This document shows positions 1 through 6,946 of a stretch of 10,192 nt of DNA, piece after piece. The stretch is taken from assembly GCA_946477805.1 (NCBI GenBank), contig CAMKZP010000085.1, positions 1 through 10,192 of the forward strand, given 5' to 3'. The translations under genes and the position numbers were made by a program. Origin of the DNA: an uncultured Enterobacter sp. (GTDB taxonomy: Bacteria > Pseudomonadota > Gammaproteobacteria > Enterobacterales > Enterobacteriaceae). The notes under the pieces are model-generated. The model saw nothing but the letters and a program-made list of their open reading frames with translations. It made no database searches and was not told the DNA's origin. Positions within the stretch are counted from its first letter, which is position 1. Each line of letters starts with the position of its first letter.

Positions 1-15
1 CATTTTAATCATTTT

Positions 16-296
16 GGTTACAAAAGTTAGCCATGTACTTTACACACCCTGTTTTGGTATTGTTTAGTAAGCGTGTGATTTTAGAGTGTAAGTCGAGTTT
101 TATTTAAATTACTTTACGAATTGAATTTTCTGCGGGTAGTATTTATTGACTCTGATGCAAAGCGCAAAGCACCGAACAACGTTACTATTCTGTTAAGTTC
201 ATGTTGCAAGATTTTTAATGAAATAGCCTTTGGTGTTATTGAAAACTTCTGTCTTTCAAAAACTCGGCTCTGCAGACACATTTCCCCTGGGGACAT
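16..296 (-). mobile_element. Possible IS6/IS26-like element remnant (3' end)
   Basis: Two separate similarities point to an IS6-family end. On the minus strand, codons near 257-292 read PGEMCLQSRVFE, close to the IS26 transposase C-terminus as I remember it (GEMRLVSRVFE). Positions 16-35 (GGTTACAAAAGTTAGCCATG) resemble the IS26 terminal repeat (CTGTTGCAAAGTTAGCGATG). The two lie in the order and orientation expected of an IS6-type 3' end. The gap between them, about 220 bp, is far longer than the few tens of bases in IS26, and the minus frame runs past the usual stop to 114. This is therefore a decayed or divergent member, or two unrelated scraps. No intact transposase is present. Confidence 0.4.
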
Positions 297-435
297 GACT
301 TTGTTGAATAATTCATACTTTGCTGCGTTGAAGGATCAGATTAGTTTCATCCTGCTAATGCAGAAGTTCAAAATCATCAAGTGGCGCAACTGCTACAAAG
401 CTCTTATTAATCCTAGCTCTATCACTTCCACTACA
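297..435 (+). mobile_element. IS903-like (IS5 family) 5' remnant with truncated transposase start
   Basis: Positions 297-314 (GACTTTGTTGAATAATTC) match the IS903 terminal repeat as I remember it (GGCTTTGTTGAATAAATC) at 16 of 18 positions. The homology continues through GTTGAAGGATCAGAT. After a short deletion it resumes at ATG 358, giving MQKFKIIKWRNCYKALIN, which corresponds to the N-terminus of IS903 transposase (KQKFKITNWSTYNKALIN). Similarity fades at about 435, after some 25 codons, so the element has lost most of its transposase and its other end. The fragment begins directly where the IS6-like remnant stops, as expected of nested insertions. It cannot be active. Confidence 0.7.
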
Positions 436-447
436 TTGTTTTATTCT

Positions 448-639
448 TTACGCTTCCGGGATTTCCGCGAGCCTGCGCCGGATATTGACCTGCCGTCTTT
501 GAGCGTTCACGGAACCAGGGCGACCCGATTTGAATATTCCACGAACACCGTCAGACGAGACAGATACAGCTACGGCGAGTATTGCAGTGTCCTGTATACT
601 CCTGCGCTTCCATATGCTGAGCTTCTGGTGAAGTTCCTC
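448..639 (-). pseudogene. Open-frame fragment truncated by the transposon left end
   Basis: A minus-strand frame of 63 codons is open from the transposon boundary to a TAA at 450-448. It has no ATG start inside, and a stop lies within the terminal repeat just upstream. The peptide is basic near its end (NAQRRQVNIRRRLAEIPEA) with a hydrophobic patch before that (TAILAVAVSVS), plausible as the C-terminus of a real protein whose 5' part was displaced when the transposon, or a rearrangement of it, arrived. The region is richer in G+C than the IS debris to its left. The plus strand is also open here and could be the coding one instead. I do not recognise either product. Confidence 0.25.
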
Positions 640-641
640 TA

Positions 642-679
642 GGGGTCAGTTTGGATATCGAAAATTATTGTACGTTAAG
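642..679 (+). repeat. Left terminal inverted repeat (38 bp)
   Basis: Starts GGGGTCAGTTTGGATATCGA and ends ATTGTACGTTAAG. It differs from the right repeat only at its 22nd base (A here, T in the other copy). The tnpA stop codon at 665-667 lies inside it, so tnpA is the end-proximal gene and its last codons are part of the transposase binding site. Confidence 0.95.
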
Positions 680-3652
680 GCTATTTTTTGACCTCTCTAC
701 TTTAGCTGGCCTCAGCCGACGAAACTTACCGGAAGCCGGTATCCGGTTGCTTTTCCAGATATAATCGCCTGTCAGATTGATATGCTCCCAGCCCAACGGC
801 GACAAATGCGACAGCAGTTGCTCGTTGATCTTCAGCCCTTTACGCTTCAAGGCCTCGACCGCTCTTTCCATGTAGACGGTATTCCACAGCGAGATAGCTG
901 CCGTCAGCAGCGTCAGTCCACTGGCGCGATAGCTCTGATTTTCCGGTTTCCGGTCCCTGATTTCACCCAGGCGGTGCAGGAATACCGCACGCGCCAGCGC
1001 GTTACGGGCTTCTCCTTTATTCAGTCCCGCCTGTACCCGCCGACGCAGTGCCGGATCGCGGAACCAGTCGAGCATAAACAGCGTTCGTTCAATACGGCCA
1101 ATTTCCCTCAGTGCTTTGGCAAGTCCGTTTTGCTTGGGGTAGCTGGCAAGCTTTTTAAGCATCAGGGATGCCGTCACTGTTCCCTGCTTTATCGAGGTCG
1201 CCAGACGCAGCACTTCACGCCAGTGGATTTCGATCTCTTTCAGATTCAGGCTGGTCGTTGATATCAGTGACTGAAGTGCCGGGTATTGGTCCGCTTTCCC
1301 TTTGATAAACAGCTTCTTGTCGTGGAGATCCCTGATTCGCGGACAGAACGCAAATCCCAGCAGATGCATCAGGGCAAAGACATGGTCGGTGAAACCCGCA
1401 GTATCGGTGTAATGCTCCCTGATTTCCAGGTCGCTTTCGTGGTACAGCAAGCCATCGAGCACATGGGTTGAATCCCTGACCCGGCTGATTATGCAGGTGT
1501 AAAACGGGCTGTATTGATCCGAAATATGGGTATAAAACTGACGTCCAGGCTCTTGCCCATATTTCGGATTAACCTGCCCTGTGTAGCGGCCTGAGCTGCC
1601 TGTTCTGAAATTCTGTCCATCTGATGATGATGTTGTCCCGTCTCCCCAGAATGCCGCCAGCGGTCTTTTCCCCTGCGCGTTTACCAGCTCTGCAAGGGCG
1701 GCTGAATAGGTTTCGTCGCGGATGTACCATGCCTGAATATCTTCGAGTGATGATTTTGTGCTCCCGGGGCAGGCTTCTGCCATTTTGGTCAGGCCAAGAT
1801 TGATGCCATCCGCAAGAATGGTGGTGAGGAGCCGGCGGGTATCAGGACGGATAATGTCATTTTTTATATGCGAAAAATGTCGGGTAAACGCCGTCCAGCT
1901 GTTTACCTCATCGAGAATTTCCGTGATTTTAGGTCGCGGTAGCATGCTGTAAACCAGCTCTGCCAGCGGTGAAACCTGCGCCGGAACGCAGTTATCCAGC
2001 GGAGAGACTTTTACGCCCTTGTCGGATATTTCCACATCGGGCAGCTCACCAAGGGCAGCCATGGCATTGACCTCTTCAAGTCTGGACTGAAGCAGAGTCA
2101 TACGGCTGGTAATGTATTCATGATAATCAGCAGATACGGGCAGTGGCAGCACCGGTGTGAGTTTGTCAAAGTCCTTTTCGGGTATGAGGTAATCATCAAA
2201 ATTTTTGTAGCGGCGCGAGCCTTTAACCCAGATATCCCCGGAGCGCAACGCCCCCTTAAGCTCGCTGAGCGCACAAAATTCATAATACTGCCGGTCAATA
2301 CCCGCAGGTGTAATCACCACCTTGCGCCAGCTTTCAGGGACAAACTCAAGCGGCGCTGTCGCCGGAACTTTACGTGACTGCTTCCGGTACATATCCTTGA
2401 TCACAACCAGCGCATCAGCCAGAGGTTGCGCTGCCGGGGTTGCGACTAACTGTAAAGCGGACAACATGCGCGGGGCATATTTCCGTAATGTGCTGTATTT
2501 CTCAGTAATAATATGCAGCGGGTCAAAATTATTTTTTCTGGCGAGATGGCGTGTTTCCTCCAGACTGGCGACAAATTCAGGCCACGGGAGTATGTTTTCT
2601 ATTGCGAGCCATGGATCGCCACCGGAATCGCGGGAATCAGACAGCGCCTGGCCGACATCGATGTACTGTCTCAGTTTGGACTGGATCAGCTTTCCGGTCT
2701 GCTGAAGGCGCTCAGCCTGTGTTCTTTTGGCTTTGCTGAAAAGGCTGTTCAGCATTCGCTCATGCAGCTCAATAACTTCGTCTGTCAGTGTGGCTCTGGC
2801 TTCTTCCAGCACGCAGACCAGGATCGCATGACGGCGGGCTGCTGAAAATCGGGCCAAATCCCGGCTACTCATCTTTCGGCCTTCCCGCGCCAGTTTCAGC
2901 AACCGGTTCTGGTGAATGGTACGATCTATACCTTCAGGTAAGGCCAGCGATTCAATGCTGCTGAGCCGTTCAAGATGTTGCAGCACGTTCTTACCGTTGA
3001 TTTTACCCGGCGGTTGCAGAAGCCATGTCAGCCTGGAAGGCTGATTATCTGATGACTCAAGTAAACGATCCAGGGCATCCCTGTGCGCCGGAGTTAATGG
3101 AGCATTCAGAGTCTGAAATACGATTTTATCTCCGCCAGCCATGGCCTCCGCACAGGTACGCTCCACGACATCAATCGCGGGGATTATCACGTTGTTCTGC
3201 CGGAGCCAGACCAGTAACTCTTCGGCCAGGAGAATACCTTTATCGGTGCGCGTCGCCATCGACAAAAGGTGTGTAATACAGTCCTGCTGTATTTTGCCGG
3301 TGAACGCCTTTACGCCAAGATAGCGGTACAGTTCGGTTAAATGCTCACGCCGGGTCGTATCCCGGCCGGAAAGGTAAGCTGGCCAGAGATCCCCGGTAAG
3401 CTTTAGCCTGCTGGCGATATGCTTCAGCAGCGCATCAGAGGGTGGGATTTTTTTATCCGGGGCAAAGCCGACATTTTTCAGATAGCAAAGAAGGACGGCA
3501 AAACCAAAACGGCTGGCGGGTTTACGGTGAGCACTGATAAGCGCCAGATCATGCTCACTGAAATACGCCATTCGGGTCAGCGTTAACTCATCTTCAGGCA
3601 ATGCCAGTAATGATTCTCTATCCGACAGAGAAAGAATCTGCCTCCTTGCCAT
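665..3652 (-). CDS. tnpA: Tn3-family transposase TnpA (995 aa)
   Basis: Catalyses replicative transposition: cuts and joins at the 38-bp ends to give a cointegrate. The sequence closely resembles Tn21-clade transposases. The N-terminus MARRQILSLSDRESLLALP parallels Tn21's MPRRSILSATERESLLALP, and length and composition agree throughout (Tn21 TnpA is about 988 aa). The DDE residues are visible as Asp678 (SSSDGQNF), Asp750 (HYTDTAGFTD) and Glu881 (NKGEARNALARA). I chose ATG 3652 because GAGG sits 8 nt upstream and the family N-terminus begins there; an in-frame ATG at 3694 would only add 14 unlike residues. The stop lies within the left inverted repeat. No frameshift or internal stop is seen, so the gene should be functional. 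Confidence 0.97.
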   Translation of the reverse strand: MARRQILSLSDRESLLALPEDELTLTRMAYFSEHDLALISAHRKPASRFGFAVLLCYLKNVGFAPDKKIPPSDALLKHIASRLKLTGDLWPAYLSGRDTTRREHLTELYRYLGVKAFTGKIQQDCITHLLSMATRTDKGILLAEELLVWLRQNNVIIPAIDVVERTCAEAMAGGDKIVFQTLNAPLTPAHRDALDRLLESSDNQPSRLTWLLQPPGKINGKNVLQHLERLSSIESLALPEGIDRTIHQNRLLKLAREGRKMSSRDLARFSAARRHAILVCVLEEARATLTDEVIELHERMLNSLFSKAKRTQAERLQQTGKLIQSKLRQYIDVGQALSDSRDSGGDPWLAIENILPWPEFVASLEETRHLARKNNFDPLHIITEKYSTLRKYAPRMLSALQLVATPAAQPLADALVVIKDMYRKQSRKVPATAPLEFVPESWRKVVITPAGIDRQYYEFCALSELKGALRSGDIWVKGSRRYKNFDDYLIPEKDFDKLTPVLPLPVSADYHEYITSRMTLLQSRLEEVNAMAALGELPDVEISDKGVKVSPLDNCVPAQVSPLAELVYSMLPRPKITEILDEVNSWTAFTRHFSHIKNDIIRPDTRRLLTTILADGINLGLTKMAEACPGSTKSSLEDIQAWYIRDETYSAALAELVNAQGKRPLAAFWGDGTTSSSDGQNFRTGSSGRYTGQVNPKYGQEPGRQFYTHISDQYSPFYTCIISRVRDSTHVLDGLLYHESDLEIREHYTDTAGFTDHVFALMHLLGFAFCPRIRDLHDKKLFIKGKADQYPALQSLISTTSLNLKEIEIHWREVLRLATSIKQGTVTASLMLKKLASYPKQNGLAKALREIGRIERTLFMLDWFRDPALRRRVQAGLNKGEARNALARAVFLHRLGEIRDRKPENQSYRASGLTLLTAAISLWNTVYMERAVEALKRKGLKINEQLLSHLSPLGWEHINLTGDYIWKSNRIPASGKFRRLRPAKVERSKNSLNVQ

Positions 3653-3819
3653 ATAGTTTCCCTCACAAATTATTCGATGCGGTATTTTTAACAAAAATGG
3701 TTATCGCATAAGGGTACACCCTGACGCCATAATCAAAACGTGACGGCACACGATGAATGACATAACCTATATGCGATAGATTAAGTGCAATAACCTAAAT
3801 GCGATAATGCGGTGGGAAA
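3653..3819. promoter_or_regulatory. Putative res site and divergent tnpA/tnpR promoter region
   Basis: This 167-bp gap between the divergent tnpA and tnpR starts is where Tn3-type elements place the three-subsite resolution site and both promoters. It contains an imperfect dyad at 3677-3709 (ATGCGGTA ... TTATCGCAT, 33 bp across, centred near 3693) and two further copies of the ATGCGATA half-site nearer tnpR. The dyad is the best candidate for crossover subsite I and the tnpR-proximal copies for the accessory subsites. Resolvase bound here would also be expected to repress both genes, as in Tn3. Exact subsite limits and the crossover dinucleotide cannot be assigned by eye. Confidence 0.7.
3762..3806. 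repeat. Two 17-bp direct repeats in the res region
   Basis: ATAACCTATATGCGATA at 3762-3778 and ATAACCTAAATGCGATA at 3790-3806 match at 16 of 17 positions, offset by 28 bp (between two and three helical turns). A related copy in inverse orientation covers 3702-3716. They are the likely TnpR recognition half-sites, and the second ends 13 bp before the tnpR start. Confidence 0.75.
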
Positions 3820-4461
3820 ATGTTCATCAGAGCTTATTTAAGGGCATCGACGGAAGACCAGTTCGCCGATCGAGCAAAAGAGATGCTGGAGCAGTTCGTC
3901 CAGGAACGGGGGCATAAAATCGCCAGCTATTACCGGGAAAATATCAGTGGCACAAAACTTGAGCGCCCGGAACTGGGACGCTTACTGATGGACAGTCACC
4001 ACAATGATATTTTACTGGTCGAGCAGATAGACCGTCTGACACGTCTCAGCAACAGCGACTGGATGACGCTAAAAAAACAGATAGAACAACATGAGCTGCG
4101 AATTGTCAGTCTTGATGTGCCCACATCATGGCAGGCACTGTCAGATAAGGATCCTTCTCAGGCCGATCCGATCACCCGCGCAGTAATAACCGCCATCAAT
4201 AACATGCTTATCGATCTGATGGCCGCAATGTCACATAAGGACTGGCTGAGCCGCCGCCAGCGGCAAAAACAGGGAATCGAGCGGGCTCATACAATTGGAA
4301 AGTACCGGGGTAAGCAAGCCGATCAGGAACGGCATCAGAAAGTCCTGTACTACCGGCAGGTAAAGAAACTGAGTATCCGGGAAACGGCGGATGCTACAGG
4401 CTACAGTGCTTCACAGGTTTGCCGGATACAAGCGCTTCATAAAAATAATGAAACTGCCTGA
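3820..4461 (+). CDS. tnpR: Serine resolvase TnpR (213 aa)
   Basis: Resolves transposition cointegrates by site-specific recombination at res. The catalytic domain shows RAYLRAST with the nucleophile Ser10 and Arg8, and DRLTR with Asp71, Arg72 and Arg75, matching the gamma-delta resolvase active site. The arm helix and basic stretch (SRRQRQKQGIERA, about 144-156) lead to GKYRGK and a C-terminal helix-turn-helix at about 166-205. At 213 aa it is longer than the roughly 185-aa Tn3/Tn21 resolvases. The RAYLRAST...LLVEQIDRL pattern is that of a different resolvase lineage, seen in some other Tn3-family elements. The start is preceded by GGTGGG. It is divergent from tnpA and sits next to the res-like repeats. 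Confidence 0.93.
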   Translation: MFIRAYLRASTEDQFADRAKEMLEQFVQERGHKIASYYRENISGTKLERPELGRLLMDSHHNDILLVEQIDRLTRLSNSDWMTLKKQIEQHELRIVSLDVPTSWQALSDKDPSQADPITRAVITAINNMLIDLMAAMSHKDWLSRRQRQKQGIERAHTIGKYRGKQADQERHQKVLYYRQVKKLSIRETADATGYSASQVCRIQALHKNNETA

Positions 4462-4823
4462 AAGGCTGGAATGACGGTGTTTATTTGCAGTCATGGCGTA
4501 ATATTAGCGCCCTGTAACAACCTTTGTGATTAGCAGACTGATGCATCATCTATGTAAGGAAAGTCCGCTGTGTGCCAGAAGCGGATGTTGCTAACGCCTC
4601 AGAGTGTAAATCTATGGGGGCAGCTCTTACAACAAAACACACCGGTACTGGAAAATTGTTAATGCCGTAGCAGGAGCCGGCTTAAAAACCCTTCATCCTG
4701 CCGTGGATCGCATACAACTAAATTTTACATCGTTGACTGGCTGAGGGGACCACTGCGTCCGGAAGGGGAGTGCCCTAAATCTGCTGTGCAGTATCTGTGA
4801 GGATTCAAATACCATATTCGCTG
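4462..4823. other. Non-coding stretch between tnpR and the cargo
   Basis: These 362 bp separate two convergent genes. No convincing open frame is present on either strand. The clearest structure is a 6-bp stem, TCCGCT (4564-4569) with AGCGGA (4580-4585), around a 10-nt loop. A weak dyad around TAATATTA lies near 4495-4511. Neither has a T-run, so neither is a good terminator. The stretch probably marks the join between the transposon core and the acquired cargo. Confidence 0.5.
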
Positions 4824-5804
4824 TCATGCCTGGTCATTTTGTCGGTCAACCAGATCAGGCCCCCGGAATGCGCGGCGCCATTCGCTGGGACTCACACTGA
4901 ATTTTGACTTAAAACTCTGACGGAATGAAACGGGTGACTGAAATCCGGCCATTTCGGCGACCTTTTCAATACTGTGGCTGGTCGTCTCCAGCAGCTCCTG
5001 GCTTCGCTGAAGTCGTTCCGCGTTGATCCAGTCTGCCAGTGTTGTACCGGTGGCCTTCAGAAAGTGACGGGTCAGCGTTCTCCGGCTCATGCTGACAAAT
5101 CCGGCCAGTGAATCCAGGTCATGAGGTTTGTCCAGATTGCGGCGCAGATAATCCATTAATTCATTCATTTTGTTGTCCCGTGTTGTTTCCGGGACAGGAC
5201 GTTCTATAAACTGAGCCTGGCCGCCTTCCCGGTAAGGCGGAACGACCATCCTCCGGGCCACCCGGTTGGCAACGGCCGAACCGTAATGGTCTCGGATAAT
5301 ACTCAGACAGCAGTCGATACCCGCAGCAGTGCCGGCAGAGGTAATCAGCCGTTCGTCGCGGGTATACAGCGAATTGCTGTCTAGGTGAACGTCAGGAAAG
5401 CGGGCTGTGAAATCCTGTTCATACTCCCAGTGTGTGGCAGCACGGTGTCCGTCGAGCAGCCCAGTATAAGCCAGCACGTAGGTACCCAGGCATAGCCCCA
5501 CCACCTGTGCGCCACGCTGCCACGCGCTGATCAGCTTATCGAGCAGTGCCTGGTCTGGTTTCTCATCAGGATTATGCCAGTAAGGGACGATGATAATATC
5601 GGCAGCATCAAGACGTTCCAGCCCATGCTCAACGTTGATGGACAGTCCGATATCAGACTGCACCATACCCGGCTCCCGGGCACAGATTTCGACACGGAAC
5701 AGCTCCGGTTCCGGCATTGAGGCGCCGAAAATGATGCAGGGTACAGAAAAGTGAAACGGGCTGAAACCGTCAGTGACAATGACGGCAACTGTCAAAGCAG
5801 ACAT
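4824..5804 (-). CDS. DJ-1/PfpI-AraC transcriptional regulator (GlxA/FtrA-like)
   Basis: A 326-aa DNA-binding regulator with the two-domain build of the GlxA/FtrA group. Residues about 4-190 form a DJ-1/PfpI (class I amidotransferase-like) domain with the nucleophile-elbow region GLCLGTYVLA (Cys105) and a downstream THW. Residues about 211-312 form an AraC-type double helix-turn-helix ending KVAEMAGFQSPVSFRQSFKSKF. In this family the N-terminal domain is normally a ligand sensor without confirmed catalysis. I chose ATG 5804 because AAAGGT lies 7 nt upstream; an in-frame ATG at 5861 would add 19 residues encoded through the palindrome. It is the last gene of the minus-strand run and probably controls the cargo. 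Its inducer is unknown. Confidence 0.88.
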   Translation of the reverse strand: MSALTVAVIVTDGFSPFHFSVPCIIFGASMPEPELFRVEICAREPGMVQSDIGLSINVEHGLERLDAADIIIVPYWHNPDEKPDQALLDKLISAWQRGAQVVGLCLGTYVLAYTGLLDGHRAATHWEYEQDFTARFPDVHLDSNSLYTRDERLITSAGTAAGIDCCLSIIRDHYGSAVANRVARRMVVPPYREGGQAQFIERPVPETTRDNKMNELMDYLRRNLDKPHDLDSLAGFVSMSRRTLTRHFLKATGTTLADWINAERLQRSQELLETTSHSIEKVAEMAGFQSPVSFRQSFKSKFSVSPSEWRRAFRGPDLVDRQNDQA

Positions 5805-5827
5805 CGTATTTACCTTTTCGTCAGTTG

Positions 5828-5851
5828 CAGCGACCGGAATTCCGGTCGCTG
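5828..5851. promoter_or_regulatory. Perfect 24-bp palindrome upstream of the regulator
   Basis: CAGCGACCGGAA is followed directly by its exact reverse complement, giving a 24-bp palindrome with no spacer and an EcoRI-type GAATTC centre. It ends 23 bp before the regulator ATG, in the 124-bp gap after the upstream hydrolase gene. A perfect dyad here suggests an operator, possibly autoregulatory. In mRNA it could form a hairpin near the ribosome site. It is not followed by a T-run, so an intrinsic terminator is unlikely. I found no second exact copy in the window. Confidence 0.6.
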
Positions 5852-5928
5852 ACACGTTCATACGGACCGGCTATATGGCAGCCGTGGCCGGTTCCGGAGT
5901 ATCTCCAGGGACGGAAGTATGCAGACCA

Positions 5929-6708
5929 TCAGAACGTGAGGATCTCTCCGTCAGCCGGGATCCGTACCTGTTTTTCAATGCCGTGCTCAAGGGTGAATTC
6001 ACGCAGCTCGGCGCGGGTGAGCAGACAGTGGTTAATCGCCTCCATGTGCGAAGCAACGATGGTTGTCTCAGGCAGCATCGCCAGGGTGCGCAGCGTGTCC
6101 TCCTTACCCATGATGATTGGTCCGTAAAGATCGTTAACCGCATAGCCGGTATTCAGCACCACAACGTCCGGGCGGAAACGCTGCAGGCTTTTTACATACG
6201 GTTTCACCCAGACGGTATCCCCTGCGATATAAAGCGTTTTTTCATCGTGGTGCGTGAATACCAGTCCGCAGGCATCGCCGAGTAATTCCCCCCAGACGGT
6301 ATCTGCGTAGAGTTCATTGCTGCCATGCTGGCCGTCAGTTTTGTAAATTGTCAGGCCATCTACGAAATGGTTTTCATCTTTCAGTACACGGATATTAACA
6401 AATCCCTGAGAGCGGATCAGTGCAGCATCATTTTCGTCCTGGGTATAGATAAGCATGTCTTTCGGCACCGCCTTCTGTGCCGCTTCGTCCCAGTGGTCAG
6501 TATGCGTGTGCGTCAGGATCACCGCATCAACGTTCAGCAACGTTTCAACCGCCACAGGCAGCGGTACCATAGGGTTGCGGAGGTGCGGACGCGCATTTCC
6601 GGCAAAACCATCCCAGGCGTCTTTTTCAGCCAGCATCGGGTCGATAAGGAATTTCTTTCCGGCGTATTCCAGCATGAGGGTGGCATTACGGACTTGCGTT
6701 AACTTCAT
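5929..6708 (-). CDS. Cytoplasmic metallo-beta-lactamase-fold hydrolase (UlaG/COG2220-like)
   Basis: A 259-aa hydrolase of the metallo-beta-lactamase fold without a signal peptide, hence predicted cytoplasmic. Metal ligands appear in order: HTHTDH (His67, His69, Asp71, His72), His128 in GQHG, the bridging Asp164 in AGDT, and His221 in SHMEAINH. This complete set implies a dinuclear (probably zinc or manganese) active site. The sequence type resembles UlaG-like proteins, some of which hydrolyse lactones or phosphoesters, but the substrate cannot be inferred. ATG 6708 has GGAGAG 6 nt upstream, far better than the upstream ATG at 6768. It lies between the transporter and regulator genes on the same strand and is roughly half identical to the exported hydrolase at 8728-9579. 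Confidence 0.9.
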   Translation of the reverse strand: MKLTQVRNATLMLEYAGKKFLIDPMLAEKDAWDGFAGNARPHLRNPMVPLPVAVETLLNVDAVILTHTHTDHWDEAAQKAVPKDMLIYTQDENDAALIRSQGFVNIRVLKDENHFVDGLTIYKTDGQHGSNELYADTVWGELLGDACGLVFTHHDEKTLYIAGDTVWVKPYVKSLQRFRPDVVVLNTGYAVNDLYGPIIMGKEDTLRTLAMLPETTIVASHMEAINHCLLTRAELREFTLEHGIEKQVRIPADGEILTF

Positions 6709-6946
6709 TTCTCTCTCCAGTGATTCATCAGATTTTAAGCCACATCCCGCCCGTGGTGATCGGATCATGGGGTGGCAGGTGGATTACTATAAACGGTGAT
6801 CCCGGTGGGCGTGACACGCTCACAGGTCATTAGGCGATGAAATCAGGTCAACCTGTGCCCGTCAGCAGCGCCAGCAGGATATCAGCTGTCGCGCAGTAAT
6901 TTCATTTACGCGGAATGACTCGTCAGGTAACAGCGGGACAGCGTCC
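6709..6946. other. Gap between transporter and hydrolase genes, possible internal promoter
   Basis: These 238 bp separate two same-strand genes, long enough for the hydrolase and regulator to have their own promoter. On the minus strand TATAGT (6791-6786) resembles a -10 box, but no good -35 partner is seen at 16-18 bp. An inverted repeat CACAGGT (6821-6827) / ACCTGTG (6851-6857) spans 37 bp and has no T-run. No coding frame is apparent. Confidence 0.3.

Noticed and set aside
632..641. GAAGTTCCT resembling half of a yeast FRT site
   Set aside because: Only about nine bases match, and the core and second arm are missing; coincidence.
121..642. A 173-codon plus-strand open frame in the left flank
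   Set aside because: It begins at a TTG and crosses the IS6-like scrap, the IS903-like start and unrelated DNA. Only residues about 80-104 match something known (IS903 transposase), so it is a chance joining of fragments, not one gene.
782..3323. Several plus-strand frames of 60-159 codons opposite tnpA
   Set aside because: They mirror the strong coding pattern of tnpA and have no family signatures or ribosome sites of their own.
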